Below are positions 43,954 to 52,939 of a stretch of 64,000 bases of DNA, piece after piece (within the stretch, counting starts at the first letter, position 1; the number at the start of each line of letters is the position of its first letter). The translations under genes were made by a program, and so were the position numbers. The notes beneath the pieces were generated by a model. That model searched no databases, was not told where the DNA came from, and worked only from the letters and a program-made list of their open reading frames with translations. Source of the stretch: CAG-492 sp045643465. Its GTDB lineage: Bacteria > Bacillota > Clostridia > TANB77 > CAG-508. Location: NCBI GenBank assembly GCA_045643465.1, contig JAZUKV010000033.1, forward strand, positions 91,739-155,738, given 5' to 3'.

Positions 43954-44877
43954 TTAATCTAAGTTTTCTAAAATTTTTGGTAACATTTGTTTCTTTCTAG
44001 AAACTACATTTTCTAATAAAGCTGTATTATCATCTAATGTAACACCATAAGCTTTTTCAACAATTTTAGAATCATTTCCTAAAGAAATAATTTTTGAATT
44101 AGAATTTAATATATCTGTTGCAGCGAAAACATATAAGTCTAAGTTTTCATTTTTAATTTCATTGTTGATTGCTGCTTCAAAATATACTTTATTTTTAAAT
44201 ACACCATCTAAATCAGCTGTATTAATTTGAGCTATTTTAAATTTCTTTCCATCTTTTTCAAATAATTTACTATCAATATTAATTACTTGCTCTGGTGTAT
44301 AATCACTTAAATCAGTTCCAGCTTTTAATAAGTCTGTTCCATAAATTCCACAATCTACCTCAGCTATTTTGGCTAATTTTTCAGCAATTATTTTATCTTC
44401 TGATGTACATGTTGGAGATTTAAATAATAATGTATCTGAAATAATAGCACTTAACATCATAGTAGCTATAGGTTTTGTAATATCTACATCATATTCTTTA
44501 TACATTTTGTATAATACAGTAGCTGTACAGCCAACTGGTTCAGCTCTGTAATATAATTGATATGGAGCTACGAAATTCATTGTATGATGGTCAATAACCT
44601 TTTGAATGTTAGCATTAGCTAAGTTATTAACGCTTTGTGTAGCTTCATTATGATCAACTAATATAATATTTTGACCGTTTTCAACATCTGAAATTAATTC
44701 AGGAGATTGTACTCCTAAATAATTGAAAACGTATTGTGTTTCTTTATTTATATTTCCAAGACGAACTGCCTTAGCATCATTTCCTAATTGATTTTCTAAA
44801 TTTGCCATAACCATTGAAGACATTATTGAATCTGTATCTGGATTTTTGTGTCCAAAAATAAGTGTTTGATTACTCAT
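43954..44877 (-). CDS. ppaC: Manganese-dependent inorganic pyrophosphatase (family II)
   Basis: 307 residues, DHH family. Visible: LIFGHKNPDTDSIMSS at the start (His/Asp/Asp ligands), ILVDHNEATQS, the DHH motif VIDHHTMNFV, AIISDTLLFKSPT, and the C-terminal SRKKQMLPKI, the substrate-binding SRKK-x-Q motif. It splits pyrophosphate from biosynthetic reactions such as tRNA charging. I start at ATG 44877, which follows AAAGGAGGA; an upstream in-frame ATG at 44907 lacks a site. Minus strand, single gene. Confidence 0.96.
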   Translation of the reverse strand: MSNQTLIFGHKNPDTDSIMSSMVMANLENQLGNDAKAVRLGNINKETQYVFNYLGVQSPELISDVENGQNIILVDHNEATQSVNNLANANIQKVIDHHTMNFVAPYQLYYRAEPVGCTATVLYKMYKEYDVDITKPIATMMLSAIISDTLLFKSPTCTSEDKIIAEKLAKIAEVDCGIYGTDLLKAGTDLSDYTPEQVINIDSKLFEKDGKKFKIAQINTADLDGVFKNKVYFEAAINNEIKNENLDLYVFAATDILNSNSKIISLGNDSKIVEKAYGVTLDDNTALLENVVSRKKQMLPKILENLD

Positions 44878-44912
44878 TTGTATTCCTCCTTTAATAAATA
44901 ATAACAATACTT

Positions 44913-44941
44913 ATTATACTATATTTTTCAAAGAAAGTCAA
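44913..44941 (-). promoter_or_regulatory. Promoter of ppaC
   Basis: On the minus strand TTGACT (44941-44936), 17-base spacer, TATAAT (44918-44913). Divergent from the rnpB promoter. Confidence 0.75.
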
Positions 44942-44980
44942 TAATTTACATAAATTATAAATATTACATGGAGGTATGAC

Positions 44981-45009
44981 TTGACATTAAATAAAAAATA
45001 TTCTAAAAT
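44981..45009 (+). promoter_or_regulatory. Promoter of rnpB
   Basis: TTGACA at 44981-44986, 17-base spacer, TAAAAT at 45004-45009; the RNA would begin about 45016-45019. Confidence 0.75.
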
Positions 45010-45018
45010 GGAGTACAG

Positions 45019-45357
45019 AGTAAATTGAATAGTCGCGTATAGCAAGGTCGAAAGGCAGCGTACGAGGAAAGTCCGGGCTCCACAGAGCAATGATGCAGGA
45101 TAACGTCCTGTGAGGGAAACCTTAAGGAAAGTGCAACAGAAAATAACCGCCTATTATAGGTAAGGATGAAAAGGCGAGGTAAGAGCTCACCGCTGATATG
45201 GTGACATATTGGGCTGTGTAAACCCCATCTGGAGCAACACCGGGACAAGAAGGCTAAGACTGCTCGTCATCTTCTTAATCTGGTGGCTTGAGGCATATAG
45301 TAATATATGTACTAGATAAATGACTATTCACGACAGAACCCGGCTTACAGATTTACT
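45019..45357 (+). ncRNA. rnpB: RNase P RNA, bacterial type A
   Basis: Catalytic RNA that trims the 5' ends of pre-tRNAs. Conserved blocks are recognisable: GAGGAAAGTCCGGGCTCC (near 45063), the ACAGAAA-TAACCGCC core, AAAAGGCGAGGTAAGAGCTC, the GTAAACCCCATCTGGAGCAA block, and GACAGAACCCGGCTTACAG close to the 3' end. The ends pair as AGTAAAT (45019-45025) and ATTTACT (45351-45357), forming P1. Pattern and spacing fit type A as in most Clostridia. It has its own promoter and a terminator follows. Confidence 0.95.
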
Positions 45358-45372
45358 TTTATATTTATAATT

Positions 45373-45400
45373 AGGAATGGAAAAATCCATTTCTTTTTTT
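45373..45400 (+). terminator. Terminator of rnpB
   Basis: GGAATGG pairs with CCATTTC (with wobble) around AAAAAT, followed by a run of Ts. Confidence 0.7.
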
Positions 45401-45416
45401 ATATATAAATGAATAA

Positions 45417-45445
45417 TTGACATAAAGTGAATTTTGATATATAAT
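45417..45445 (+). promoter_or_regulatory. Promoter of the 45555 gene
   Basis: TTGACA at 45417-45422, 17-base spacer, TATAAT at 45440-45445. The leader of about 100 bases up to the start codon is unusually structured: TTCGG (45474-45478)/CCGAA (45484-45488), TTGCATAT (45500-45507)/ATATGCAA (45517-45524), and GATTCA (45453-45458)/TGAATC (45510-45515). Confidence 0.65.
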
Positions 45446-45554
45446 ATCTCTCGATTCATTGTATAATTATTTTTTCGGTGATGCCGAAATAACGAAAAAT
45501 TGCATATGCTGAATCAATATGCAAAAACACAAATGAAAAAAGGAGGAATAAGAT

Positions 45555-46268
45555 ATGAGTCATCGGGATATGAATCGTGAAGAAAAGCGAAGACTTTTTG
45601 GAGCGAATCTAAACAGCAAAAGAATTGTTACTTGGAACGGCTGGATGAATACGGAAGTATTAAAACCAATCAGTTGCAAAGAGATTAACAATCAAATAGT
45701 CAAAGAGGGTCTTGAGGTAAACTTTTTGGAAAAATGCTACGAAGAAGTATTTAAAGACTATTCTATTGGCTCACAAGGAATTGCTGATGCGGATATTTTA
45801 GCATTCAAAAGAAATGAATATGCAAAAACACCTTTAAATTGGTTAAAGCAATTTAAAAAAATCGTATTATATTCAATTGATGAAACGATTGATATATTTA
45901 ATATACGAGACATCAAAGGTTGTGCAACAATTAAGCAAATTGAGTTGTATACCACCGGTATGAGCGATGGCGAAGTCTTAACAGAATACAAATGGTCAAT
46001 GCTGATAGACATTAGCAGTTTCCCATTTAAGTATACTGTATGGAGAGAATCGGATAGACCGAAAGAGCCATCAGAGTCATTTAAAGAATATGCAAAAAGA
46101 CCACATTTTAAATTAGTCTCAATGAATCAGGATATCTACACACAAAGATTGTGTGAAATGACTGCGCAATTGTTAATTGTTTCATCATTTTTATTATCCT
46201 ATACAGGATTTATAAAATTGGATGAAAAGTGTAAAAGCGTGACGATGCTGCCTCTAATAAGAAATTAA
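45555..46268 (+). CDS. Unknown 237-residue protein with divergent codon use
   Basis: Soluble protein with no signal peptide or clear membrane helix except a mildly hydrophobic stretch near the C-terminus (TAQLLIVSSFLLSYTGF, about residue 205). No motif known to me. Codon usage differs from flanking genes: CGG, GGC, ACC, GAG, AAG and GCG are common, whereas neighbours use almost only A/T-ending codons. That, with a strong promoter, structured leader, GGAGG site and terminator, suggests acquisition or special regulation. It resembles in style the gene at 11742. No neighbour gives functional context. Confidence 0.7.
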   Translation: MSHRDMNREEKRRLFGANLNSKRIVTWNGWMNTEVLKPISCKEINNQIVKEGLEVNFLEKCYEEVFKDYSIGSQGIADADILAFKRNEYAKTPLNWLKQFKKIVLYSIDETIDIFNIRDIKGCATIKQIELYTTGMSDGEVLTEYKWSMLIDISSFPFKYTVWRESDRPKEPSESFKEYAKRPHFKLVSMNQDIYTQRLCEMTAQLLIVSSFLLSYTGFIKLDEKCKSVTMLPLIRN

Positions 46269-46273
46269 TAAAT

Positions 46274-46308
46274 AAAAGGCTCTCTCTTTTTGAGAGCTTT
46301 TTATTTTT
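46274..46308 (+). terminator. Terminator after the 45555 gene
   Basis: AAAAGGCTCTC pairs with GAGAGCTTTT with one bulged base, followed by Ts. Confidence 0.75.
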
Positions 46309-46376
46309 GTATTGAATAAGAATGATATATTTGATAAAATTTATTATAGAAATAATTGTAAAAGGAGAGTTATAAA

Positions 46377-47339
46377 ATGAAGAAAAAGTGGAAATTATTG
46401 ATAGGATTAGCAATAGCAGTAGTTATTATATCTGTAGTAAGTATATATTTATTGTTTAGATCTAAAAACACAAAAGAAACTACAATCCAGGCTAGTAATG
46501 AAAATATATTGAATGAAGTAAATGCAAACAATATAAACATAACTAGTAATGAAATAAATGTAGTTAATAATGAAGTAAATGTTCAAAATAATGAAATAGC
46601 AAATAATACAAATCAAATAAATAATGTTCAAAACACAAATGAAGTAAATCAAACAAAGAATAAACAAGTTGTAAATGAGGTAAATACAAATAAAGTTAAT
46701 TCAAACAATAATAGCAATGTAATAGTAATAGATCCCGGTCATCAAACCAAAGGTGATTCTTCAAAAGAGCCAATTGGCCCAGGGGCAACACAAACAAAAG
46801 CAAAGGTTACAACAGGAGCAACAGGTGTTACAACAAAGCAAACAGAATCTTCACTTAATTTAAAAGTCGCTAAAAAGCTTCAAGCTGCGTTAGAAGCAAA
46901 AGGATATAAGGTAATAATGACAAGAACTGTTCAAGATGTAAATATAAGCAATAGTGAAAGAGCTAAAATTGCAAATGAAGCAAATGCAGCAGCTTTTATA
47001 AGAATACATGCAAACTCAGCGGATAGTAGTTCAGCAAAAGGAGTTTTAACTATGTGTCAAACTGCTAATAATCCATATAATGGGAATTTAGCATCTAAGA
47101 GCTATTCATTATCAAAAGCAATAGTTGATAAAATAGCTACAAAAACTGGAGCACAAAATAGGGGAGTTACTAAAACTGATGATATGAGTGGTATAAATTG
47201 GTGTACTGTTCCAACAACAATAATAGAAATGGGATTTTTAAGTAATCCTGAAGAAGATAAAAACTTAGCTTCAGACAGCTATCAACAAAAAATAGTAGAT
47301 GGAATAGTTGAAGGTTTAGAGCAATATTTGAAAAAATAG
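46377..47339 (+). CDS. N-acetylmuramoyl-L-alanine amidase, membrane anchored
   Basis: 320 residues. N-terminal signal anchor (residues 5-29), then an Asn-rich linker of about 85 residues with repeated NEVN/NEIN units, then an Amidase_3 catalytic domain (about 115-318). Zinc ligands: IDPGHQTK (His about 121), catalytic/ligand Glu in KQTESSLNLKVAKKL, RIHANSA (His about 211) and the catalytic Glu in IIEMGFLSN (about 283). It cleaves the bond between MurNAc and the stem peptide in the cell wall, for cell separation or remodelling. Start ATG 46377 after AAAGGAGAG. Confidence 0.94.
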   Translation: MKKKWKLLIGLAIAVVIISVVSIYLLFRSKNTKETTIQASNENILNEVNANNINITSNEINVVNNEVNVQNNEIANNTNQINNVQNTNEVNQTKNKQVVNEVNTNKVNSNNNSNVIVIDPGHQTKGDSSKEPIGPGATQTKAKVTTGATGVTTKQTESSLNLKVAKKLQAALEAKGYKVIMTRTVQDVNISNSERAKIANEANAAAFIRIHANSADSSSAKGVLTMCQTANNPYNGNLASKSYSLSKAIVDKIATKTGAQNRGVTKTDDMSGINWCTVPTTIIEMGFLSNPEEDKNLASDSYQQKIVDGIVEGLEQYLKK

Positions 47340-47342
47340 TAA

Positions 47343-47368
47343 AAAGATCTGTAATTTTACAGATCTTT
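47343..47368. terminator. Bidirectional terminator between the amidase and RluA-type genes
   Basis: AAAGATCTGT pairs perfectly with ACAGATCTTT around AATTTT; overlaps the RluA-type stop region. Confidence 0.8.
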
Positions 47369-48251
47369 AATTATTAATATAAGACGACATATCATAAGGG
47401 ATAGGGGCTTCAATAATAAGCTCTTTTTTTGTTAAAGGATGTATAAATTTAATTTTATAAGCATGTAAAAGCTGTCTATCTGCAATTAATGAATTAGGAT
47501 TTCCATATAAAGTATCCCCCAAAATGGGATGACCAATAGAAGATAAGTGAACTCTAATTTGATGAGTTCTGCCAGTTTCTAATAAACATTTTACAATAGA
47601 GATATTAGTATCTTCTTTTAATACTTCATAATGAGTGATTGAAATATCTCCATCAGGGCGAATGCAGCGCTCTATAATGCTGCCAGGTTTTCTAGCAATA
47701 GGTAAGTTAATAGTTCCTTTTTTGCTTTCAAAAATTCCATAGCAAATAGCAATATATTCTTTTTGGAATTTTTTTGATTTCATTTGTGAAACTAAACATT
47801 CTTGAATATATTCATTTTTAGCAAATATAACTAGCCCAGAAGTATCTTTGTCTAACCTATTTACAGGCCTAATCTTCTTTTTAATGTTATGAGATTCGAA
47901 ATAATATTTTATACCATTAGATAAACTATTTTCATAATGTAACATTGAAGGGTGTACAGGCATATTAGGAGATTTATTAATAATAATCATACAATCATCT
48001 TCATAAACAATATTTAAATCCATTTTAGTTGCAACAATATTAGAGCTATCTTCTTTGAAATCAATTAGTACGGTTATTGTGTCATCAGAATTAACTTCTT
48101 TTGAAATATATGTAGGTAATCCATTTAATAAAATATTTTGAGTATTTTTTAGCTTCAATAAAAGCCTATCAGATATATTAAAATAGGCTTTTATTACTTC
48201 TTTAACATTAAGATATGTATCATTTGGTTTTATAATATATTCTAGTTTCAT
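47367..48251 (-). CDS. RluA-family 23S rRNA/tRNA pseudouridine synthase
   Basis: 294 residues. The first 70 residues resemble an S4-like RNA-binding fold; the catalytic motif is RPVNRLDKDTSGLVIFAKN (catalytic Asp in RLDKD, about residue 144), followed by the LLETGRTHQIRVHLSSIGHP block and LHAYKIKFIHPLT. These are hallmarks of RluA/RluD-type enzymes; RluD modifies 23S rRNA helix 69, but the exact target cannot be told from sequence. It lies 17 bases after the U32 gene, in the same direction, so the two form an operon. Confidence 0.92.
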   Translation of the reverse strand: MKLEYIIKPNDTYLNVKEVIKAYFNISDRLLLKLKNTQNILLNGLPTYISKEVNSDDTITVLIDFKEDSSNIVATKMDLNIVYEDDCMIIINKSPNMPVHPSMLHYENSLSNGIKYYFESHNIKKKIRPVNRLDKDTSGLVIFAKNEYIQECLVSQMKSKKFQKEYIAICYGIFESKKGTINLPIARKPGSIIERCIRPDGDISITHYEVLKEDTNISIVKCLLETGRTHQIRVHLSSIGHPILGDTLYGNPNSLIADRQLLHAYKIKFIHPLTKKELIIEAPIPYDMSSYINN

Positions 48252-48268
48252 ATTGCTCCTTACATAAA

Positions 48269-50680
48269 TTAAACTTCTCTATTTAGATTTCCATTAGTAT
48301 AATTTTCACCTTCTAATTTAGTTCCAGATTTATGTGTTTTTATAATATTATTAATTTCAGAAAGGCTTTCATCAAGAAAATCTAATCTTATTGATGATGT
48401 ATTTAAATCATTTGTTTCAATACTAGTTGTTTTAGAATTAAATATAGTAGTAATTCCATTGTTAACTTGTAATTTAAAATTTAAACCAATACGATCTTTT
48501 AGATAGTATGAAGTATAGTCTTGACATTGTTTTGAACATTTTAAATAGCATTTGTTAGATTTACCAAGTAGGCAATAGTTGGTATTCATTACAGGTAAAT
48601 TTCCATATGCAATTATTTCAGTATCGTAATTTGATGATATATTATTTATACAATCTTTGCTTAACTCCGGTGAAATTATAAATTTATTAATTCCTGTTTT
48701 AGATAATTCTTCTAATGAAAAGTTATTGAAAATATTTAAAGTATAATTAGCAATGAATTTATAATTAGATTTATATTTTTCTATAATACTTAAATGAGAT
48801 ATATTAGATAATACAAATCCTTCGATACCATCGAATACATTTAAAATTTTATCTAGATTTAATGTTTTCATTTTTTTAGAAATAGTAGGTAGATAGATAA
48901 AAGTATTAAATTTTTTGCATAAGAATTTTAAAGTATTTAAATAATTTTCATCTAACCAAAATTTATATGGTACATATATATTATCAACTTTTTCTAATAA
49001 AGAATAATCAAAATAATTGTTTAAATTGTTAAATAATACAGATATAGTTTTTTTGTTATTTTTTCGTTCAGAATTTTCAGATAATGTATGCTCTATTGAA
49101 GGTAATTCATATAAATCTCTTGTATATCTGTTTTGAGCTACAATTTCAATTTTTTCGATAGCGTTTCTACGAAGTTCATTTAAACAACTAATAGAAGGGA
49201 TAAACACATTTTCGTCAAGATTTACTTGAATATTTTTAAATTCAAATGGTGTATTTTTAGTTTTTGAAATTTGGTTAATTATACGTTCTTTTGTGATAGG
49301 TGAATTTATTGCATCAATTGGTACTGTTTCGGAAGATATAGTAAAATAAATATTGCTATACAAATCATCTTGATTTTCAGAGCAACTTGCAATACTCATC
49401 GTTATAGGGCTTCCTTTTTGTATATTTATTAAACAATTAAATTCAGCTTTTCTATTTTCTTTATTTAAAGATTCTAAAGAAATTCTATTAAGCTCTTTAC
49501 ATGTCATTTTATAAACTTTGTCTCCGATTTTGATATTTCCTTTCATTCTTCCAAGAGTAACAGGTTGAAAAGGAGATGATTCTTCAATATTATTATTTCC
49601 AAGCATCAATTCTGATATAGTATAGGTACCAGTTTCATTTTCAAGACTTATAGTATCTCCAATTGCTAAAATTTCTTTGGAAGATAAAGTTATATATCCT
49701 TTGTCAGGGTTAAATTTTTGAACCTTTCCAAGGTATAATCCCATATTATTAGGTTTTTCTGGATATATAAGATCTTGGTTATACTCATCTGTTAAGTGTC
49801 CAGAAGAAAAACCACCACGATTGAATGCTTGCATAAGCATTTTTTGATCTGCATAATCTATAGAGTAAAGTTTTCCAGATAAAGCTAAGTCAATATATTT
49901 TCTATAAATTTTAGTAACAATAGCTACATATTCTGGAGTTTTCATTCTACCTTCAATTTTAAAACATTTTACGCCAGCTTTTATAAGAGCTGGAATAAAT
50001 TCCAATCCACAAACATCTCTAGTACTTAATAGGTAACCATTGTCAATTTCAGTTTGGGAATGAGAGTCAGATTTTATTAAAGTATATGGTAATCTGCATG
50101 GTTGGGCACACTTACCACGATTACCAGAGCGACCACCTATCATACTAGAAAATAAACATTGTCCTGAGTATGAAATACATAATGCACCATGAATGAAAGT
50201 TTCAATTTCAATATTGCAATTTTTGCATATATATTCGATTTCTGATATACACAATTCACGTGCGAGAACAGCTCTTGAAAATCCCATTTTTTCTGCTTGA
50301 AGAGCTCCTTCTAAATTATATATTGTCATTTGAGTGCTTGCATGAATAGGCAAATCAGGAAAATTCTTAATAAGATATTTGGCAAGTCCAATATCTTGAA
50401 CTATAATGGCATCTATTCCAGCTTCATATGCAATCTTAGCAATATTAATAGCTTCAGAAAATTCATTATTTTTAATTAAAGTATTTAATGTTAGATTGGT
50501 TTTTACATTACGGATTTTGGCATATTTTATAGCCTCTGGTAAGTTTTCTAAACTAAAATTTGTAGCAGATGATCTAGCACTTAACATATTAGCACCAAAA
50601 TAAACACTATCTGCACCATTTTGAACGGCAGCTTTTAAACAGTCGAAATCACCTGCAGGTGAAAGTAATTCAATACTCAT
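48269..50680 (-). CDS. Peptidase U32 family protein (RlhA/TrhP-like), with C-terminal extension
   Basis: 803 residues. Strongly conserved N-terminal U32 part: MSIELLSPAGDFDCLKAAV, IHASTQMTIYNLEGALQA, and cysteine block SGQCLFSS...GKCAQPCRLPY (about residues 172-193), plus GVKCFKIEGRMKTPEYVA. The four cysteines bind an iron-sulphur cluster in the RNA-hydroxylating relatives RlhA and TrhP; those act with prephenate-derived units. The C-terminal 400 residues contain a DUF3656-like region and a second domain without signature. Name 'peptidase' is historical; an RNA-modifying role is more likely, fitting its RluA-type neighbour. Minus-strand AGGAAA site before ATG 50680. Confidence 0.88.
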   Translation of the reverse strand: MSIELLSPAGDFDCLKAAVQNGADSVYFGANMLSARSSATNFSLENLPEAIKYAKIRNVKTNLTLNTLIKNNEFSEAINIAKIAYEAGIDAIIVQDIGLAKYLIKNFPDLPIHASTQMTIYNLEGALQAEKMGFSRAVLARELCISEIEYICKNCNIEIETFIHGALCISYSGQCLFSSMIGGRSGNRGKCAQPCRLPYTLIKSDSHSQTEIDNGYLLSTRDVCGLEFIPALIKAGVKCFKIEGRMKTPEYVAIVTKIYRKYIDLALSGKLYSIDYADQKMLMQAFNRGGFSSGHLTDEYNQDLIYPEKPNNMGLYLGKVQKFNPDKGYITLSSKEILAIGDTISLENETGTYTISELMLGNNNIEESSPFQPVTLGRMKGNIKIGDKVYKMTCKELNRISLESLNKENRKAEFNCLINIQKGSPITMSIASCSENQDDLYSNIYFTISSETVPIDAINSPITKERIINQISKTKNTPFEFKNIQVNLDENVFIPSISCLNELRRNAIEKIEIVAQNRYTRDLYELPSIEHTLSENSERKNNKKTISVLFNNLNNYFDYSLLEKVDNIYVPYKFWLDENYLNTLKFLCKKFNTFIYLPTISKKMKTLNLDKILNVFDGIEGFVLSNISHLSIIEKYKSNYKFIANYTLNIFNNFSLEELSKTGINKFIISPELSKDCINNISSNYDTEIIAYGNLPVMNTNYCLLGKSNKCYLKCSKQCQDYTSYYLKDRIGLNFKLQVNNGITTIFNSKTTSIETNDLNTSSIRLDFLDESLSEINNIIKTHKSGTKLEGENYTNGNLNREV

Positions 50681-50740
50681 ATATTTTCCTTTCTTGTTTT
50701 GGGGTAAAACATATTATTTATATACTAATTTATTGAGATA

Positions 50741-50769
50741 AATATATCATAAATAAATTTTAGTGTAAA
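50741..50769 (-). promoter_or_regulatory. Promoter of the U32/RluA-type operon
   Basis: On the minus strand TTTACA (50769-50764), 17-base spacer, TATATT (50746-50741). Confidence 0.55.
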
Positions 50770-50852
50770 TAATATTGATAAAAGGCTTTACAATTAATTT
50801 AAAATATGTTAACATAAATATATTATTTACTTAGCAAATTTTGGAGGACGTT

Positions 50853-51533
50853 ATGGAAAAGAAATTATTTTCAGATAAAGGACAAGCAAAAAAATATTTA
50901 AAGAAAAAGGCTGAATTAGCAAGAAGTAAAATATTAAATTTTAAAGAAAATTCTAATAAAGAAAATATAAAGAATGTTTTCGCAACAGTATTTGCTAGTG
51001 CAATGTTAATTACAATTACTGGATGCCAAAGCATTAAAGATGAATCTGTTGTGGATTCAAATATACAACTAATAGAAACAAGAAAAGGTCCTGGAAATGA
51101 ATATCCTGTATCAGATAACATAGATTCATTAAATGCAACTGTTGAAATTTCAAATATAATAATTGATAAAGAAAAAAATGTGTGGGTACAATTAGAGCCA
51201 GAGCTATGGATTTCTGGAGATAATTGTACAATAGTAGAAATTAGATTTGCAGATGATATGCCAATTTCATATGAAAATTCTACAGGAAAAGAAATTAAAA
51301 ATTATATAGATCCTTCAAAAATTAAAAACGTAAGAGTTTTAGAAGCAGATAGCACAAGATATTTAATTACATATAAATATGAAGAAGATATACAATATTT
51401 TGGTTATATTGATTCTAACCAATTATTAGTTAATATAGATGTGCATCCTAGAGATATTGAAAAAGAGCATAAATATGAAGAAAATATCGAATTTTTAGAT
51501 GATAAATTAAATGATGAAACTTTTGAAATATAA
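50853..51533 (+). CDS. Putative lipoprotein with SH3b-like domain
   Basis: 226 residues. A very basic head of about 45 residues (KKYLKKKAELARSK) precedes a hydrophobic helix (VFATVFASAMLITITGCQ) whose end ITGC fits a lipobox (Ile-Thr-Gly-Cys). This is a long n-region for a lipoprotein, so it could also be a signal anchor. After the Cys, VVDSNIQLIETRKGPGNEYPV and VWVQLEPELWISGDNCTIVE look like a bacterial SH3 (SH3b) domain; a helical acidic tail follows. Start is ATG 50853 after GGAGGAC; a TTG further upstream is part of the ribosome site. Cell-wall binding is likely (inference). Confidence 0.7.
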   Translation: MEKKLFSDKGQAKKYLKKKAELARSKILNFKENSNKENIKNVFATVFASAMLITITGCQSIKDESVVDSNIQLIETRKGPGNEYPVSDNIDSLNATVEISNIIIDKEKNVWVQLEPELWISGDNCTIVEIRFADDMPISYENSTGKEIKNYIDPSKIKNVRVLEADSTRYLITYKYEEDIQYFGYIDSNQLLVNIDVHPRDIEKEHKYEENIEFLDDKLNDETFEI

Positions 51534-51555
51534 CAACATATTTTGTAAATAAAGG

Positions 51556-51583
51556 CATTACCACTTAATTAAATTAGGTGGTA
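51556..51583 (+). terminator. Terminator after the lipoprotein-like gene
   Basis: CATTACCACTTA pairs with TAGGTGGTAGTG (with wobble) and is followed by seven Ts. Confidence 0.85.
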
Positions 51584-51683
51584 GTGTTTTTTTGGTAAAA
51601 GAATTCTTTACTTTAAATAGATATTTTTATATAATTTAGCTATTAAATGTAGTAGTTTATTATTATAAAGAAGGGAAAGTTTA

Positions 51684-52460
51684 ATGAGATTAGATTTGGA
51701 ATTGGTTAAAAGAAATTTATTTGAAACAAGAAATAAGGCTCAGTATGCTATAACTAATGAAAGTGTATTAGTGAATAATAAAATAATTACTAAATCAAGT
51801 TATTCAGTAAATGATGATGACATAATTGAAATAAAAAATGAAGTATTGCCATATGTTTCAAAAGGTGGTTTGAAATTAGAAAAAGCATTAAAATCATTTG
51901 AAATTAAATTAGATGGTAAAACAATGATTGATATTGGATCTTCTACAGGTGGTTTTTCAGATTGTGCAATAAAAAATAATGTTGATAAGATTATTGCTAT
52001 AGATGTTGGTTCAGATCAATTTTCAGAAAAAGTATTAAATACAGGTAAAGTAGATTTATATGAGAATACAGATTTTAGGGCTATTGATTTTGATATAATT
52101 AAAAATGCTACTATAGCAACTATAGATGTTTCATTTATATCTGTAAAAATGTTATTGAACAAAATAAATAATACAAATTTAAAAGAAATAATATTATTGA
52201 TAAAACCTCAATTTGAGTGTGGGTTAGATATAGCACATAAATATAAAGGCGTAATTTTAGATAAACAAGTTCATAATGATGTTATAAATATAGTTATTAA
52301 AGAATTCAACAAAATTAATTTTGGATTAGTAAATTTAGATTATTCTCCAATACGTGGAGGTAATGGTAATATTGAATATTTGGCGTATCTAAAAAAAGAT
52401 ACTAAAAATAATGTAATAAATTATCAAAAGATAGTTAAAGAGGCTTTTAAAAATTTATAG
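51684..52460 (+). CDS. tlyA: TlyA-family rRNA 2'-O-methyltransferase / hemolysin A
   Basis: 258 residues. N-terminal S4 RNA-binding domain (RLDLELVKRNLFETRNKAQY.., about 1-62) and C-terminal FtsJ-type methyltransferase. The VSKGGLKLEKALKSFEIKLDGKTMIDIGSSTGGFSDC segment carries the 'VSRGG.KL' and SAM-binding 'DIGSSTGGFSDC' motifs, and ATIDVSFISVKMLL and KPQFECG are also family marks. TlyA methylates 16S and/or 23S rRNA (known in mycobacteria; sets capreomycin sensitivity). Starts the cluster tlyA, DUF5680, radical SAM. Start ATG 51684 has GAAGGGAAAG upstream. Confidence 0.9.
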   Translation: MRLDLELVKRNLFETRNKAQYAITNESVLVNNKIITKSSYSVNDDDIIEIKNEVLPYVSKGGLKLEKALKSFEIKLDGKTMIDIGSSTGGFSDCAIKNNVDKIIAIDVGSDQFSEKVLNTGKVDLYENTDFRAIDFDIIKNATIATIDVSFISVKMLLNKINNTNLKEIILLIKPQFECGLDIAHKYKGVILDKQVHNDVINIVIKEFNKINFGLVNLDYSPIRGGNGNIEYLAYLKKDTKNNVINYQKIVKEAFKNL

Positions 52461-52477
52461 AAAGAAGGAAATAAAAA

Positions 52478-52939
52478 ATGAATAAAGTAGAAGAATTTTT
52501 AGTTGAAGCTAAAACACAAACATATGCTAATGCAAATGCTCCCAAAATTACTAATTCAAGATTAGGTTCAAAAGATTACGAATATCAAAAAGATAATATG
52601 ATTTACCATGATACATATTTTGGTGGGACAAATTTTATTGGAGAAGAAGCGGTTTATGTGGATAATGAAATTTATTGGGCAATGAATTATCATGGTGTAA
52701 CATTAGATGATGCTTTAAATGAGGAAGTTATGGATACAGTACTAAGACCAGCCTTAATGATGGTTGGGCAAGATGATGGCATAATACCAGTAAGAGGCCC
52801 AAGAGAATTTATAAATGGCAATTACAAGTATTGTTTTGAAGTAGATGGCAATTTTGATTGCTTTTATGGAGTAGAGCGTGTTTTTGTAGGAAATAAGAAA
52901 ATTTATGAATTGAGATGTTCAGGTGGTTTAATAAAATGA
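52478..52939 (+). CDS. DUF5680 domain protein
   Basis: 153 residues, whole length. FLVEAKTQTYANANAPKITN, SKDYEYQKDNMIYHDTYFGGTNFIGEEAVYVDNEIYWAMNYHG and a RGPREFINGNYKYCFEVDGNFDCFYGVERV block correspond to the DUF5680 family (small soluble protein, function unknown, sometimes fused to HTH domains). It starts 17 bases after tlyA with AGAAAGGAA upstream and overlaps the next start (ATGA), so it is translationally coupled to the radical SAM gene. Confidence 0.85.
   Translation: MNKVEEFLVEAKTQTYANANAPKITNSRLGSKDYEYQKDNMIYHDTYFGGTNFIGEEAVYVDNEIYWAMNYHGVTLDDALNEEVMDTVLRPALMMVGQDDGIIPVRGPREFINGNYKYCFEVDGNFDCFYGVERVFVGNKKIYELRCSGGLIK

Noticed and set aside
45003..45248. Open frame opposite to rnpB
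   Set aside because: The stretch is RNase P RNA with conserved blocks; the frame has no start signal.
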